Shown: in pieces, positions 26,559-36,704 of the stretch
Numbering within the stretch: the first letter of the stretch is position 1
Layout of the letters: every line of letters begins with the position of its first letter
Source: Microbacterium ureisolvens
Lineage (GTDB): Bacteria > Actinomycetota > Actinomycetes > Actinomycetales > Microbacteriaceae
Length of the DNA: 64,000 bases
Direction: 5' to 3'
Assembly: GCF_019511645.1 (NCBI RefSeq)
Contig: NZ_JAEUAX010000002.1
Span: 310,001 to 374,000 of the forward strand
Notes under the pieces: generated by a model
The model's database searches: none
What the model was told of the DNA's origin: nothing
What the model saw: the letters and a program-made list of their open reading frames with translations, nothing else
Program-made: the position numbers and the translations under genes

Positions 26559-28418
26559 TCAGAAGTTGTTGATGACGGACGCGAAGACGAGGTCGATCTT
26601 CGCCGCGTCGGACGCGTCGAACCATTGGCCGCCGGTCGCCTCGGCGATGCGCTGGAGGGCGCCGGTGTCGGCGCCTTCGCCGTACGCGATCGGGAAGATG
26701 CGCACCGGTGCGTCGTCGCCGCCCTCCTTCGAAGAGGCGCCGATCTTCGCGACGAGCGAGTCGAGCGAGATCTCGGAGTCGGTGTCCTGGCCGTCCGACA
26801 GCAGCACGATCGCGTTGATGCGACCGGGCTGAGCCCGCGCGACCATCTCGTCGTATGCCGCGGCGACCGCGTCGTACAGCGGGGTGCCGTCGCGGTGAGC
26901 GAAGCGCAGGTCATCGAGCGAGGCGTCGACGGACTCCTTGTCGGATGCGAGGGGTTCGACGCCCCGCAGCACGACGATGTTCTCACCCGCGTCCGACTCG
27001 ACGCCGGTCGTGAACGCCCAGACGCCCACCTCGTCGGACGCGCGGAAGTGCCCGAGCGTGGCCTGCGCCCCTTCGATCGCGCCGTCGAGCTTCGAGCGAC
27101 CGTCGCCGATCGCCTCGTCCATCGAGCCCGAGATGTCGATCACCTCGAGCACCGACGAGGGCTTGCGGATCTGTGTCCACTGGTCGATCGCGGCCGACAC
27201 CACGTCGACGGCCGGCTTGGGCAGCGTCACGGCGGGCCCCGCCGGATCGACCCCGTACTCCGCCCTGAACAGGTCGCCCAGCGGCACCGAGGCGTCCAGC
27301 GGACGGAAGCCGTAGTCGGGGAGGATCTCCTGCGCCGCGTCGGTCTGGAGGAACGCGGCGAACGCCGCACCGGCCTCGGCCTGCTCGGGCGTCACCCAGT
27401 CGGCGCCGAGCACCGTGATCGGGTTGTCGGACCACATCGATCCGCCCGACGGGTACACCGCGACGAGCTTCTCCTTCGGCGGGGTCAGCGTCTCGCCCGG
27501 CTGCACGGTGTGAGAGTCGGGGTTGCCCTGGTTGTAGTTGAGCAGCGACGTCTCCTCCAGCGCCACCGCCGAGACGTAACCCGAGCCGCCGGCGCCGTTC
27601 TGCGTCTCGTCGTAGAGGCGCGTCAGCACCTTGCCCGTCGTATCGCCGTAGTGGATCACGCACTCCTCGAACACCCGCGAGAACTCCGCCGCGGCGGCGA
27701 CGTCTTCGGCGGTGAGATCGGCGGTCTTGCCGGATGCCTCGTACGACTGCATCAGGATGGCCGAGAGCCCCGTCGTCGAGGTGTTGGGGTTCGTCTTCGA
27801 GATCTTGAACGAGCCCCACAGCGGCTTGCCCACGCTCGCCCAGCCGTCGGGATCCTGGCAGAGCGCCTCGAAATCGGCGATGCCGATCTCGGCACCGGGC
27901 CAGCCCAGCGCCTTCGCCATCGTCTCGGGAACGCCGAACACGACCGGCGTGTGCGTGAACGATTCGGGTTCGCCGACGAGGGAAGCGGATGCTGCGGCCG
28001 CCACCCGATCGGTCCAGACCGTCGACGCGGGTGACCACATCGTGGGCCAGCGCCGGGTGTCGTCGTCGGGCCAGTCTCCGCCCGCGGTGAGGAAGCGGGT
28101 CGCATCGCCGGAGGACACGTTGATCGGACGCACCGTCGCGCACTCGGCGAGCTGCTCGTGCTGGGAGGACTCCTTGAAGGCGTCGGCCAGCGCGTCGAGC
28201 ATGTTGACCTTCTCGGAGGAGGTCGCGACGACCACGCTCGTGCAGCCGTCGTCGGCGAAGTCGCCGTCAGCCGTTCCTTCGACCTCGGAGTCGGCGCCGA
28301 AACAGCCGGTGAGGGCGATCGCGGAGGCCACCAGCAGCACTCCGCCGGCGCGCAGACGCGGTCGGAACCGGGCGAGGGGCGAGGTGTCGGCGGACGAGCG
28401 CCGGCTTCGTGCGGGCAT
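26559..28418 (-). CDS. lipoprotein with solute-binding-like domain fused to a von Willebrand A domain
   Basis: A 619-residue protein. The signal is lipoprotein type (ALTGC lipobox near residue 38). Residues 55-400 look like an extracellular solute-binding protein (SBP_bac_11 type: VVVATSSEKVNMLDALADAFK, THTPVVFGVPETMAKALG, PSGGSMWSDNPITVLG). Residues 410-615 form a VWA domain with the metal-ion adhesion site DISGSMDEA, plus VLLSDGQDTDSEI and IFPIAYGEG. Fusions of this kind occur in actinobacteria with no known function; the SBP part lacks a permease in this window, so transport is unlikely to be the role. The membrane gene at 25513 is its operon partner. It has a leaderless promoter. Confidence 0.82.
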   Translation of the reverse strand: MPARSRRSSADTSPLARFRPRLRAGGVLLVASAIALTGCFGADSEVEGTADGDFADDGCTSVVVATSSEKVNMLDALADAFKESSQHEQLAECATVRPINVSSGDATRFLTAGGDWPDDDTRRWPTMWSPASTVWTDRVAAAASASLVGEPESFTHTPVVFGVPETMAKALGWPGAEIGIADFEALCQDPDGWASVGKPLWGSFKISKTNPNTSTTGLSAILMQSYEASGKTADLTAEDVAAAAEFSRVFEECVIHYGDTTGKVLTRLYDETQNGAGGSGYVSAVALEETSLLNYNQGNPDSHTVQPGETLTPPKEKLVAVYPSGGSMWSDNPITVLGADWVTPEQAEAGAAFAAFLQTDAAQEILPDYGFRPLDASVPLGDLFRAEYGVDPAGPAVTLPKPAVDVVSAAIDQWTQIRKPSSVLEVIDISGSMDEAIGDGRSKLDGAIEGAQATLGHFRASDEVGVWAFTTGVESDAGENIVVLRGVEPLASDKESVDASLDDLRFAHRDGTPLYDAVAAAYDEMVARAQPGRINAIVLLSDGQDTDSEISLDSLVAKIGASSKEGGDDAPVRIFPIAYGEGADTGALQRIAEATGGQWFDASDAAKIDLVFASVINNF

Positions 28419-28424
28419 GGCAGA

Positions 28425-28430
28425 AGCCTA
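28425..28430 (-). promoter_or_regulatory. -10 box TAGGCT, leaderless promoter for the VWA lipoprotein gene
   Basis: TAGGCT on the minus strand ends 6 bases before the ATG at 28418. Confidence 0.6.
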
Positions 28431-28481
28431 CGGCTCAGCCGTCGGCACGCACAGACGCCGGGTACCTTCCCGAGCGGGAGA

Positions 28482-29819
28482 TCACGCGGGGCGCAGAGCG
28501 TCGCGCCCCAGCTCTGCGATCGAGGTGTGTCCCGACAGACCGAGCGTGATGTCGAGCTCGGCCAGCACGTTGCGCACCACCTCCCGCACGCCGGCTTCGC
28601 CCGCGATGCCGAGGCCGTAGGAGTATGGGCGCCCGAGGGCGACCGCGGTCGCACCGAGCGCGAGCGCGATGAACAGGTGGGACCCTTGCCGCACGCCGGA
28701 ATCGAAGACGATCGGCACCCGCCCGCCGACGCGCTCGGCGATCGTCGGCAGCACCTCGAGGGTCGGCACGGACTGGTCGATCTGACGCCCGCCATGGTTC
28801 GAGATCCAGATCCCGTCGACCCCGGCGTCGAGCGCGCGGATCGCGTCGTCGGGGTGCACGATGCCCTTCAGGATGATCGGCAGCGACGTCCACTGCCGGG
28901 CCTTCGCGAGGTCGCCCCATGTCAGCGAGGGCGTCGAGAACACGTCGAGGAACGTCTCCACCGCGGCACGCGGCAGCGGCGAGCGCAGGTTCTCGTGCAC
29001 GCTCGTCGTGCCCGTGACGGCCGCGCCCTTGCGCGCGATCCGCACCCCCGCGGCCACCGCTTTCGGGGTGATCTTGAGCGGCGGCGGGGCGTCGGCGGCA
29101 GCATCCGTCCCCCGGGACCGCTCGCGCACCAGCTGCTGGAACACGGGGTCGCTCGTGTACTGCGCGATGCCCATCGCGCGCGTGAAGGGCAGGTAGGCCA
29201 GGTCGAGATCGCGCGTGCGCCAGCCGAGCAGGTGGGTGTCGAGCGTCACGACGACGGCTTCGCATCCGGATGCCTCGGCCCGGCCGAGCAGCGACGCGTT
29301 GAGCTCGTCGGACGCCGACCAGTAGAGCTGGAACAGCCGCGCGCCGTCGGGCGCGGCATCCCGAACGTCCTCCATCGGGAAGGACGCCTGATTCGAGAGC
29401 GTGTACGGGACGCCGAGGGAGGCCGCCGCCCGCGCAACCGCGAGGTCGGCCTCGGCGTGTGCCATCTCCATGACTCCGAGCGGGGCGAGCAGAAGCGGGG
29501 TCGGCCGCCGCGCGCCGAGGAAGTCGATCGACAGGTCGCGCGACGACACATCCCGCAGCGGCCGCGGCCACACCTGCCAGCGGCCGAACGCCGCTCGGTT
29601 CGCGGCGACGGTGCGCTCGGCGCCCGCTCCCCCGGCGACGTACGCGAACGCCTCGGCGCTCAGCGCCTTGCGCGCCGCGGCCTCGAGGGCGTCGGTGTCG
29701 ACGGGGACGCGAGGCCGGATGCCGCTGATGCCGGCGCGGTAGATGTCGGACTGCGCCCGGCGCGAGATGCCGCGCGACGCGGCGGCGGGATCGTCGGGGG
29801 CGGCGCTTCGCTGAGCCAT
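28482..29819 (-). CDS. FMN-dependent alpha-hydroxy-acid oxidase (lactate 2-monooxygenase-like)
   Basis: A 445-residue TIM-barrel flavoenzyme. It has a typical N-terminus with YVAGGAGAERTVAANRAAF, the FMN region PLLLAPLGVMEMAHAEADLAVARAA, and the family active-site signature SNHGGRQ with the preceding GVDGIWI, then IVFDSGVRQGSHLFIALALGATAVALGRPY. The extended loop (QQLVRERSRG onward) and length are more like lactate 2-monooxygenase than LldD or glycolate oxidase. It oxidises an L-2-hydroxy acid to the keto acid (or, in the 2-monooxygenase, on to a decarboxylated product). It stands alone. The start is supported by a leaderless promoter. Confidence 0.88.
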   Translation of the reverse strand: MAQRSAAPDDPAAASRGISRRAQSDIYRAGISGIRPRVPVDTDALEAAARKALSAEAFAYVAGGAGAERTVAANRAAFGRWQVWPRPLRDVSSRDLSIDFLGARRPTPLLLAPLGVMEMAHAEADLAVARAAASLGVPYTLSNQASFPMEDVRDAAPDGARLFQLYWSASDELNASLLGRAEASGCEAVVVTLDTHLLGWRTRDLDLAYLPFTRAMGIAQYTSDPVFQQLVRERSRGTDAAADAPPPLKITPKAVAAGVRIARKGAAVTGTTSVHENLRSPLPRAAVETFLDVFSTPSLTWGDLAKARQWTSLPIILKGIVHPDDAIRALDAGVDGIWISNHGGRQIDQSVPTLEVLPTIAERVGGRVPIVFDSGVRQGSHLFIALALGATAVALGRPYSYGLGIAGEAGVREVVRNVLAELDITLGLSGHTSIAELGRDALRPA

Positions 29820-29826
29820 GCCCGCC

Positions 29827-29832
29827 AGCCTA
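29827..29832 (-). promoter_or_regulatory. -10 box TAGGCT, leaderless promoter for the hydroxy-acid oxidase
   Basis: TAGGCT on the minus strand ends 7 bases before the ATG at 29819, and a TTCGAC lies 16 bases upstream as a possible -35. Confidence 0.6.
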
Positions 29833-29897
29833 CGCAGAACGACGGCACGTCGAACCCGCCGCCGACACGGTCCGTATACGCATCGGCGACGGGGGTT

Positions 29898-30045
29898 GGG
29901 AAAGCGTTCGCCGGGAACCCTAGAGCACCGTGCGGCATCGGCGCAAGGTGTGCAGGTCAACTCGTAAAAACGTTTCACGAAGTTCTTGCCTCGCGACTCG
30001 GTGCCATGTCAGACTGCGATCGATCGAGCACGGGAAACGCTTTCC
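29898..30045. promoter_or_regulatory. three LacI-family operator-like sites upstream of the rhamnogalacturonan enzyme
   Basis: GGGAAAGCGTTCGCC lies at 29898-29912, AAACGTTT at 29968-29975, and GGAAACGCTTTCC at 30033-30045 with arms GGAAA/TTTCC. The 377-base gap 29820-30196 is otherwise gene-free. Three sites suggest looping or cooperative repression by a sugar-responsive LacI-type regulator that is not in the window. Confidence 0.55.
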
Positions 30046-30196
30046 ATGCTCTCGACAACAAAACCCGGACCGCGGCACCAGCGCGGTCCATCACCGGACA
30101 GGGCTCGAGTCCGTACGCGCCCGGTTCAGACGACGGATGCCGCGACGCCGCGGTGTGCGCCGTCATCCTTTGCCGATGCTGACAACAGGAGGAACC

Positions 30197-33100
30197 GTGC
30201 CCCACGTGTCCGCACGCGCCGACGGCGCGACGCGACCCGCTCCACACGCCCCCGCCGCCCGCGCACCCCGCCGCGGGCTTCGACTCGCCGCGATCGCCGG
30301 CGCCACCGCCGTGGTCGCGGCGCTGATCACCGCAACCCCCGCCGCGGCTCTGCTCCCGCCGGGCGACGACGGCGCCTGGCGCTTCGACTTCGGCACCGCC
30401 ACGAGCGCCGTCGCCGAGGGCTGGCAGCAGGTGCGGACGAGCTCGCTTTACACCGCCGAGACAGGCTGGGGCATCACGCTGCCTGAGGGCGCAACCCTCT
30501 TCGACCGCGACCGCAGCACCGACGGCTCCCCCGTGGGCCCGATGGAGGACGACTTCGTCGCCGGCCTGACCTGGGGCTTCAACCTCGACGGCGTTCCGGA
30601 GGGCGACTACGAGGTCACCGTCACGATCGGCGACGGCCTCAGTTCGGCGTCCGGCACCAACGCCACCGTGACGCTCGAGGGGATCGCCCAGACGCGCCTG
30701 ACCTCGGCGAAGGGTCTCAATACGACGGCGACCTTCACGGCCACCGTCACCGACGGCCAGCTCACGGTCGGCTTCACCGGCTCGGGTCTCGGCGCGTACG
30801 TCAACGGCCTCGTCGTCGCGCCGATCGTTCCTGACGCCCCGACCGACCTCGCCACGACCCGCGTCGCCTGGAACGGCGTCGACCTCACGTGGGCGGCCGT
30901 CGAGGGTGCCACGAAGTACCAGGTTCTCCGCGCCGCCGTCGCGAGCGACACCACGGGTGTGTTCGCGCAGATCGCCGAGACCACCGACCCCTCTTACAGC
31001 GACAACTCGGTCACCGAGGGCGCCTCGTACGCGTACGCGGTCGTCGCCGTGAACGACGACGGTGTGGCCTCCGCCCCGTCGGCAGAGGTGCGATCGGGCG
31101 TCATCCCCGAGCTCGTCGCTCCCGCGGCGCCCGCCGACCTCGCCGTGGCACAGGTCACGCGCGACGCGGTCGTGCTCTCGTGGTCGGCCGTCGCGAACGG
31201 CGACGAGTACGTCGTCGAGCGCGCGGGCACCGACGGCGCCTTCGCGGAGATCGCGACCGTCGCGACGCCTGGATACACGGATGCTGCCGACACGGCCCAG
31301 CAGTGGACCTACCGCGTCACCGCGCGCAACCAGGCGGGCGCTTCTCCGGCCTCGGCATCGGTCACCTCGAACGTCTACACCGCCCCGACCCCGCTCCCCG
31401 AGGGCGACGTCGTGACGTTCGACTTCGGCCCGGGTCAGGTCGCCGAGGCCGCGCTGTCGGTGACGTCGTCGACGGCGTACAACGCGGAGTGGGGCTACGG
31501 CTTCTCGACCGCGCCGACGTCGGCGACGCCCGACGTCGACCGCGGCGGCGCCGACGCGCTGCGCGGCGACTTCGTCGCGGCGGCGGGCTCGACGTTCGAG
31601 GTCGACCTCGGCGCCGGCGACTACTCGGTGCGCCTGGTGTCGGGCGACGCAGAGGCGCCGACCACGACGACCGTGACGGCCGAGAGCATCGCGAAGGTGC
31701 TGGCGAACCCGCAGGCCTCGGGTGCGTTCCTCGACATGTCGTTCACGATCGCGCTCGTGGACGGCACTCTGACGCTGCAGTTCGCGGGTGACGCGCCCGT
31801 CGTCAACGCTCTGACCATCACGCGCCTGCCGGCGCGCGTCGCCGGGGCCATCTCGACAGCGTTCATCACGGGCGACTCGACCGTGCAGACCTACGACCCG
31901 ACCGCATACGCACCGCAGGCCGGGTGGGGCCAGATGATCGACCGGTTCTTCGCCGACGACATCGCCTTCGCCAATCACGCCATCGGCGGCCGCTCGTCCA
32001 AGAACTTCATCACGCAGGGCCGTCTGGACGAGGTGCTGCGCAGCATCCGTCCCGGCGACTACCTCTTCGTGCAGTTCGGCCACAACGACGCGACCCAGGG
32101 CGTCGACGACCGTTACGCGAGCCCCGCGGACTACAAGGAGTACCTGCGGGTCTACGTCGAGGGCGCGCGCCAGCGCGGCGCGACCCCGATCCTCGTCACG
32201 CCCGTCTCGCGGCGCAGCTTCGACGCGGCCACCGGCCTGTTCAACGTGAGCTTCCCCGAGTACGTCGACAAGATGAAGGAGCTCGCGGCCGAGGAACACG
32301 TGCTGCTGGTCGACCTGTCGGCGTCCAGCCGCGCGTACCTGAACGAGATCGGCCCGGAGGCGGCGAAGGCCGTGTTCCTGCACGTCGACCCGGGCATCTT
32401 CCCCAACCGGCCCGCCGGCATCGTCGACGACACGCATTTCCAGGAGTACGGCGCCATCCAGATGGCACGCCTCATCGCGCAGGACGTCGCCGGACTCGAC
32501 TCCCCGCTCGCCGCGAAGGTCGCCGACATCGCACCGCCCGCCGACGTTCCCGCGGCCCCGCAGAACGTCGTGGCCGGCGCGATCAGCAACGGCGGCGCGA
32601 CGCTGCAGTGGGACGCCTCACCGACGGCCGACATCTACAAGATCTACCGGCAGGCCGTCGCTGACGCCGCACCCGAGTGGACGCTCGTGGGCATGGTGAC
32701 GCAGACCAGCTCGATCGTCCAGGGCCTCGCCGAGGGCACCGGCTACCGGTACCGCGTGGTCGCGGTGAACGGCCGCGGCGAGTCCGCACCGAGCGCCGCC
32801 GTGACCTTCACGACGAAGCAGGCGCGGTACAAATACGACTTCCAGCTCGCGGGCAACCCGCTCATGGCGGGGTACACCGAGGTCAACCCGAACACGGCCT
32901 ACACGGCCGAGCGGGGATACGGCTTCCGCAACCCGCTCGCCGCGAACGCCGGCCGTGACCGCGGCGCCGCGACGGGTTCGAACGATCTCGTCCGCGACTT
33001 CGTGCTCCCGGGCGACAGCTCGACCTTCGCCCTGGACGTGCCGAACGGCACGTACTCGGTGAAGACGTACTCGGGCGACTGGATCGGTTCGACGCGCACG

Positions 33101-36100
33101 AGTTTCCGCATCGAGGGCAAGGAGGCCGGCACCGGCAACGCCGGCACGGGCAGCGTCAACTCGACGCTGCGCGGACCGTTCCTCGTCACCGACGGGCAGC
33201 TGAACGTCGAGGCGTACGGCGCCGCGGCGGGAACGCGCCTCAACGGGCTCGAGATCACGCCGATCCTGCTCGGGCCGGTGGGCCTCGAGGTCACCGACGT
33301 GAACGCCGACCCGGCCGCGCCCAGCGTGTCGCTGGCGTGGGACGCCGAGCCCGGCCTCACGTGGAACGTGTACCGGACCTCGCCGTTCGACGCGAAGCCG
33401 GTGCTCGTGGCCGCGGTGAGCGAGCCGACGTTCGTCGACACGACCGCGCGCGTCGGGCTCGACTACGCGTACCACGTGACCGCCGTCGACCAGACGAAGC
33501 TCGAGTCGGTGCCCTCGGCCACCGTCGAGGTCTCGTTCGTCGACGCCGACGTGACGCCGCCGGCGGCACCGTCGGGGCTCACGGTCGAGAGCATCGAGAA
33601 GCGCTCGGTGGAGTTCTCGTGGGCGCAGCCGCTCGGCGCGCTGTACTACCTGGTGTTCCGGTCGGAGGTCGACGGCGAGCGCGGCGAGCTGGTCGGCGTC
33701 GCCGACGCGAGCCGCCACACCGACACCGACGTGCTCACCACGATCCCGTACTTCTACACGGTGGTCGCGGTGAACGCGGGCGGCGCCGGCGCGGCCTCGG
33801 CGCAGCTCCGGACCGAGGCGGTGACCGTGCTGCAGCGGCAGGCCGAGTACCTCGACCGCGCTCCGGCGGCGGTATCGACGGATGCCGGCAACCTGGTGTC
33901 GTGGCGCATGCTCGGCACCGATCCCGACAGCGTGGCCTTCCACGTCTACCGCGACGGCAAGCGGGTGACCACGACGCCGATCACCGACTCGACGAACTAT
34001 CTCGACGAGGCCGGGGGCGCAGCATCCGTCTACTTCATCACCCAGGTGCTCGACGGCGTCGAGACCACCGAGACGGACTCGTTCGGCGTGCAGACCGGTG
34101 CGTACCGGTCGGTGCCGCTCGACAAGCCGGCGGACGCGTACAGCAAGGACGGCCAGCCGTACACCTACTCCGCCAACGACACCAGCGTGGGCGACGTGGA
34201 CGGCGACGGCCAGTACGAGCTGCTCGTGAAGTGGGACCCGTCGAACGCGAAGGACAACTCGCAGGCCGGCTACACCGGCAACGTGTACCTCGACGCTTAT
34301 CGGCTCGACGGCACGCGGCTGTGGCGCATCGACCTGGGTGTGAACGTCCGGGCGGGCGCGCATTACACGCAGTTCCAGGTGTACGACTACGACGGCGACG
34401 GACGTGCCGAGGTGATCATGAAGACCGGCGACGGCACGATCGACGGCGTCGGCCAGCCGATCGGCAACGCCAGCGCCGACTACCGCAACAGCTCGGGCTA
34501 CGTGGTGACCGGGCCCGAATACCTCACGGTGTTCAACGGCCTCACCGGCGCCGCGATCGACACGGTTGACTACGTGCCCGCCCGCGGTGACGTCGGGGCC
34601 TGGGGCGACGCCTACGGCAACCGGGTCGACCGGTTCCTGGCAGCGACGGCCTACCTCGACGGCGAGCACCCCAGCGCGGTCTTCAGCCGCGGGTACTACA
34701 CCCGCGCGGTGATGGCGGCGTACGACTTCGACGGCTCACAGCTCACCCAGCGATGGGTGCTCGACTCGAACGAAGACGGCAACGAGGGCTTCTACGGGAT
34801 GGGCAACCACAACCTGTCGGTGGCCGATGTCGACGGCGACGCCAAGGACGAGATCGTCTACGGCTCGGCGACGGTCGATGACGACGGCGAGCTGCTGTAC
34901 TCGACGGGCCTCGGCCACGGCGACGCGATCCACGTGTCGGATCTCGTGCCCTCGAACCCGGGCCTCGAGGTCTTCGCGGCCCACGAGGACATGGGCAACT
35001 CCGGCAACCTCGGCGCGACCATGCGCGATGCCCGCACGGGTGAGGTGCTCTGGTCGATCCCCGCGGTCAAGGACACCGGTCGTGCCGCCTCCGGCGACAT
35101 CGACCCGCGCCACGAAGGGGCCGAGGGATGGGCCATCGGCGGCGACGCCGCGTGGAACTCCCCGGTCGGGCAGCTGAAGTCGTCCACGGGCGAGCTGATC
35201 GGCGAGAAGATCCCGGCGGCGAACTTCCTCGCGTGGTTCGACGGCGACCCGCTCCGCGAGATCGTCGACCACGACTGGAACGCGACGACGTCCCAGGGCG
35301 TGCCCACGATCGCCAAGTGGAGCTGGGAGACCGAGACCGCCGACGTGATCGTGAAGGCCGACGGCGCACGGTCGAACAACTCGACGAAGGGAACGCCCAA
35401 CCTGCAGGCCGACCTGTTCGGCGACTGGCGCGAGGAGATCGCGTGGCGCTCAGCCGACTCGAGCGAGCTGCGGATCTACTCGACCACCGACGAGACCGAC
35501 CTGCGCCTCCGCGCGCTGATGCACGACCCGGTCTACCGCCTGTCGGTCGCGTGGCAGAACACCGGCTACAACCAGCCGCCGCAGACCTCGTTCTTCTTGG
35601 GCGACGGGATGACAGAGCCGCCGGCACCGCGCATCGCGGTCACCGGCGACCCCTCGGGGGCGACTGACACCACCGCACCGGTGCTGTCGGGGCTGCCCGC
35701 GGACGGCACGCTGCTGCCGAGCACGGCGACGTTCACGGTGGGGGTGAGTGCGGACGACCCGGAGTCGGGCGTGCGCAACCTCGACATCGCGTTCGACGGC
35801 GAGCCGGTCGCGCCGGGTGAGGCCATCGCGCTGGCCGACAAGGTGGGCGTGCACACGCTCACGGTCAACGCCGTGAACCACGACGGCCTCGTCACCGCCG
35901 CGTCGGTGCAGCTGCTGGTGTTCGACGACGAAGGCGCGACGGCGGCACCCGGCCGCGGTGTGCTGTCGACGAACTCCGGCTGGGAGGACGGCCTGCACGA
36001 CGGCACGTTCACGGTGTCGATGAACCTCTGGTCTGGGGTCAACGGCGCGGTGTACCAGCTGTACGAGAACGGCACGCCCATCGCCACGAAGCTGCTCGAC

Positions 36101-36517
36101 GCGAACTCGCCGAAGGCGCAGCTGTCGACGGTCGACGTGTCGGGCAAGCCCAACGGCACCTACGTGTACACGGGCGAGCTGATCAACGCGAAGGGCACCA
36201 CCTCGACCACCTCGGTGACCGTGAAGGTGAAGGATGCTGCGCCCGCGACGCCCGTCCTCTCGCACGACAACTACGACAAGGACGGCAACTACACAGTGAC
36301 CGCAAACCTGTGGTGGGGCACCAACGCCACCACCTACCGCCTGTTCGAGAACGGCACGGTGATCGACCAGCAGTCGCTGACCGCCGCCTCCCCGAACGCG
36401 CAGCAGGCGGGGACCGCCGTCGCGGGACGCGCCCCCGGCACGTACACCTACGTCGCCGAGTTCGCCAACGCCGCCGGAGCCACCAGCTCGAAGGCGATCA
36501 CGGTCACGGTGAAGTAG
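30197..36517 (+). CDS. secreted multidomain pectinase: CE12-type rhamnogalacturonan acetylesterase plus PL11 rhamnogalacturonan lyase
   Basis: A 2106-residue exported enzyme. Residues 1-52 are an Arg-rich signal peptide. Three related beta-sandwich sugar-binding-like domains start FDFG, FDFG and YDFQ (about 62-200, 410-550, 877-1025), with Fn3 domains between. Residues about 555-775 are an SGNH esterase: GDST (serine), [11 protein letters not shown] and [10 protein letters not shown] (Asp/His), as in YesT/RhgT rhamnogalacturonan acetylesterases. Residues about 1213-1815 are a PL11 lyase with its calcium-binding DxDGD sites ([18 protein letters not shown]), [19 protein letters not shown] and GLGHGDAIH. 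The tail has an Ig-like domain and two tandem chitinase-A-N-like repeats ([20 protein letters not shown]). Deacetylation and backbone cleavage of pectin rhamnogalacturonan I would be carried out by one chain. The GTG follows AGGAGG. Confidence 0.9.
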   Translation: MPHVSARADGATRPAPHAPAARAPRRGLRLAAIAGATAVVAALITATPAAALLPPGDDGAWRFDFGTATSAVAEGWQQVRTSSLYTAETGWGITLPEGATLFDRDRSTDGSPVGPMEDDFVAGLTWGFNLDGVPEGDYEVTVTIGDGLSSASGTNATVTLEGIAQTRLTSAKGLNTTATFTATVTDGQLTVGFTGSGLGAYVNGLVVAPIVPDAPTDLATTRVAWNGVDLTWAAVEGATKYQVLRAAVASDTTGVFAQIAETTDPSYSDNSVTEGASYAYAVVAVNDDGVASAPSAEVRSGVIPELVAPAAPADLAVAQVTRDAVVLSWSAVANGDEYVVERAGTDGAFAEIATVATPGYTDAADTAQQWTYRVTARNQAGASPASASVTSNVYTAPTPLPEGDVVTFDFGPGQVAEAALSVTSSTAYNAEWGYGFSTAPTSATPDVDRGGADALRGDFVAAAGSTFEVDLGAGDYSVRLVSGDAEAPTTTTVTAESIAKVLANPQASGAFLDMSFTIALVDGTLTLQFAGDAPVVNALTITRLPARVAGAISTAFITGDSTVQTYDPTAYAPQAGWGQMIDRFFADDIAFANHAIGGRSSKNFITQGRLDEVLRSIRPGDYLFVQFGHNDATQGVDDRYASPADYKEYLRVYVEGARQRGATPILVTPVSRRSFDAATGLFNVSFPEYVDKMKELAAEEHVLLVDLSASSRAYLNEIGPEAAKAVFLHVDPGIFPNRPAGIVDDTHFQEYGAIQMARLIAQDVAGLDSPLAAKVADIAPPADVPAAPQNVVAGAISNGGATLQWDASPTADIYKIYRQAVADAAPEWTLVGMVTQTSSIVQGLAEGTGYRYRVVAVNGRGESAPSAAVTFTTKQARYKYDFQLAGNPLMAGYTEVNPNTAYTAERGYGFRNPLAANAGRDRGAATGSNDLVRDFVLPGDSSTFALDVPNGTYSVKTYSGDWIGSTRTSFRIEGKEAGTGNAGTGSVNSTLRGPFLVTDGQLNVEAYGAAAGTRLNGLEITPILLGPVGLEVTDVNADPAAPSVSLAWDAEPGLTWNVYRTSPFDAKPVLVAAVSEPTFVDTTARVGLDYAYHVTAVDQTKLESVPSATVEVSFVDADVTPPAAPSGLTVESIEKRSVEFSWAQPLGALYYLVFRSEVDGERGELVGVADASRHTDTDVLTTIPYFYTVVAVNAGGAGAASAQLRTEAVTVLQRQAEYLDRAPAAVSTDAGNLVSWRMLGTDPDSVAFHVYRDGKRVTTTPITDSTNYLDEAGGAASVYFITQVLDGVETTETDSFGVQTGAYRSVPLDKPADAYSKDGQPYTYSANDTSVGDVDGDGQYELLVKWDPSNAKDNSQAGYTGNVYLDAYRLDGTRLWRIDLGVNVRAGAHYTQFQVYDYDGDGRAEVIMKTGDGTIDGVGQPIGNASADYRNSSGYVVTGPEYLTVFNGLTGAAIDTVDYVPARGDVGAWGDAYGNRVDRFLAATAYLDGEHPSAVFSRGYYTRAVMAAYDFDGSQLTQRWVLDSNEDGNEGFYGMGNHNLSVADVDGDAKDEIVYGSATVDDDGELLYSTGLGHGDAIHVSDLVPSNPGLEVFAAHEDMGNSGNLGATMRDARTGEVLWSIPAVKDTGRAASGDIDPRHEGAEGWAIGGDAAWNSPVGQLKSSTGELIGEKIPAANFLAWFDGDPLREIVDHDWNATTSQGVPTIAKWSWETETADVIVKADGARSNNSTKGTPNLQADLFGDWREEIAWRSADSSELRIYSTTDETDLRLRALMHDPVYRLSVAWQNTGYNQPPQTSFFLGDGMTEPPAPRIAVTGDPSGATDTTAPVLSGLPADGTLLPSTATFTVGVSADDPESGVRNLDIAFDGEPVAPGEAIALADKVGVHTLTVNAVNHDGLVTAASVQLLVFDDEGATAAPGRGVLSTNSGWEDGLHDGTFTVSMNLWSGVNGAVYQLYENGTPIATKLLDANSPKAQLSTVDVSGKPNGTYVYTGELINAKGTTSTTSVTVKVKDAAPATPVLSHDNYDKDGNYTVTANLWWGTNATTYRLFENGTVIDQQSLTAASPNAQQAGTAVAGRAPGTYTYVAEFANAAGATSSKAITVTVK

Positions 36518-36533
36518 TCCGGGTCACGCAGAC

Positions 36534-36563
36534 GCGGCCGGTCGCCCTGCGGCGGCCGGCCGC
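36534..36563. terminator. GC hairpin after the rhamnogalacturonan enzyme
   Basis: GCGGCCGG (36534-36541) pairs perfectly with CCGGCCGC (36556-36563), loop 14 bases, starting 16 bases after the stop codon. Confidence 0.55.
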
Positions 36564-36591
36564 ATCGCGTCCTGCGCCGAGCCCGGGGCGT

Positions 36592-36693
36592 TTCCACTTC
36601 GCGCGCCGAGCGCGCTCCGCTCACGACCGATACTCAAGTTCCGCTCGTTGAGCGAGCGAGGGACGAGCGAGTGGAACGCGCCGCGCTCGGCGC
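36592..36693. repeat. intergenic inverted-repeat cluster between convergent genes
   Basis: Three arm pairs are found: TTCCACT 36592-36598 with AGTGGAA 36670-36676, GCGCCGAGCGCG 36603-36614 with CGCGCTCGGCGC 36682-36693, and CGCTCGT 36642-36648 with ACGAGCG 36663-36669. The first two cross, so they cannot all pair at once. It may be a bidirectional terminator or a repeated intergenic element of the GAGCGAGCG type. Confidence 0.6.
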
Positions 36694-36704
36694 CAACGCA
36701 GGGA

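Noticed and set aside
29930..30196. Longer N-terminus for the pectinase
   Set aside because: It would place LacI-like operators and AT-rich promoter sequence inside the gene and bury the signal peptide; the GTG at 30197 has an ideal AGGAGG site.
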